From Collinsella sp. (lineage in GTDB: Bacteria; Actinomycetota; Coriobacteriia; Coriobacteriales; Coriobacteriaceae), in assembly GCA_019419485.1 (NCBI GenBank), contig DXZV01000069.1:301-6273 (forward strand): DNA of 5,973 nt, in the 5' to 3' direction. The stretch's first letter is position 1; the number at the start of each line of letters is the position of its first letter. This document shows positions 5,554-5,973 of this stretch, one piece after another. The position numbers were made by a program, and so were the translations under genes. The notes beneath the pieces are model-generated. The model saw nothing but the letters and a program-made list of their open reading frames with translations, was not told the DNA's origin and searched no databases.

Positions 5554-5973
5554 TTAATCCACGCGCTTGTCGCCCATAAAGAAGAGCGCCACCGTGCCAG
5601 GTCCGGTATGCGAGCCAATCAGAGTACCGATGTCATTGATCTCAATCTTGCCTTTAAGCTGCGGAATCTGTTCCTCGATCAGCGCCGCAACTGCCTCGGC
5701 ATCCTCGCGACACGCCGAGTGCGACATGATGCACTTACCCGAATAATCCGCACCGTCCTGCACATGTGCCACCATGGTCTTAGCCATCTCGGAAATCGCG
5801 CGCTTCTTAGTGCGAATCTTCTCACGTGGCGACAGCCCACCTTCGCAATCGACCGTCATAAGCGGGCAAATCTTAAGCGCCGTGCCGATGATCGCGCTCG
5901 CAGCCGAAATGCGACCGCCGCGCAGGTAGCTCGACAGATCGGTCGAGAAGAACCAGTGGTGCAGGTTGAGCTT
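5554..5973 (-). CDS. DegV family protein, fatty-acid binding (C-terminal part; 5' end beyond window)
   Basis: The reverse complement is open from base 5973 to TAA at 5556-5554, giving 139 residues with no start codon needed inside the window. It begins with KLNLHHWFFSTDLSSYLRGG and continues through GTALKICPL, then YSGKCIMSHSACREDAEAV, EINDIGTLIGSHTGPGT and VALFFMGDKR. These are hallmark blocks of the C-terminal domain of DegV proteins, which bind a long-chain fatty acid between two domains; in several Gram-positive bacteria the FakB members hand it to the kinase FakA for phosphorylation. About half of the usual 280-300 residues is missing to the right, including the N-terminal domain, so FakB activity cannot be judged. 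An internal ATG at 5859 is not the true start, because conserved family sequence continues upstream of it. The gene converges on the TIM-barrel gene, with a shared terminator between them. Confidence 0.93.
   Translation of the reverse strand, partial: KLNLHHWFFSTDLSSYLRGGRISAASAIIGTALKICPLMTVDCEGGLSPREKIRTKKRAISEMAKTMVAHVQDGADYSGKCIMSHSACREDAEAVAALIEEQIPQLKGKIEINDIGTLIGSHTGPGTVALFFMGDKRVD

Noticed and set aside
1..5973. CRISPR arrays, tRNA or rRNA genes, insertion sequences, phage or defence genes
   Set aside because: No spaced repeats, no cloverleaf or rRNA segments, and no transposase, integrase or nuclease-like proteins were found on either strand.

Overview
The window is chromosomal DNA of high G+C with strongly G/C-ending codons. 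The set of protein families, and the way their sequences read, suggest a gut actinobacterium of the Coriobacteriia (Collinsella or a relative). That placement is an inference from remembered family members, not from a search.

Layout, left to right. (1) Bases 1-550, minus strand: a DUF3267-type membrane protein with an HELVH metalloprotease-like motif, cut by the left edge near its C-terminus. (2) Bases 551-682: a divergent intergenic region with an extended -10 promoter candidate facing right. (3) Bases 683-2833, plus: a divergent class I aminoacyl-tRNA synthetase of the methionyl type. (4) Bases 2893-3996, plus: an RsmB/NOP2-type RNA m5C methyltransferase, 59 bases downstream and probably in the same transcript. 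(5) Bases 4021-4191, minus: a 56-residue single-pass membrane protein, convergent with the methyltransferase; a 9-bp inverted repeat joins the two gene ends. (6) Bases 4192-4381: a 190-base divergent intergenic region with two GC-rich hairpins and promoter candidates. (7) Bases 4382-5473, plus: an uncharacterised TIM-barrel-like protein of the kind databases often call 'hydrolase', ending in a clear intrinsic terminator. (8) Bases 5554-5973, minus: the C-terminal part of a DegV-family fatty-acid-binding protein, cut by the right edge. No gene-free stretch exceeds 300 bases.

The two central genes fit a translation theme (tRNA charging and RNA methylation). The flanking genes are individually transcribed conserved genes with no evident link to them. 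I see no phage, transposon, CRISPR, toxin-antitoxin or defence system. The most unusual item is the synthetase: its tRNA-ligase fold is clear, but the KMSKS loop and several positions that line the methionine pocket in canonical MetRS are changed, and there is a large insertion before the second half of the catalytic domain. It may be a second, specialised MetRS-like enzyme. The small membrane protein and the TIM-barrel protein are the other genes without a known job.
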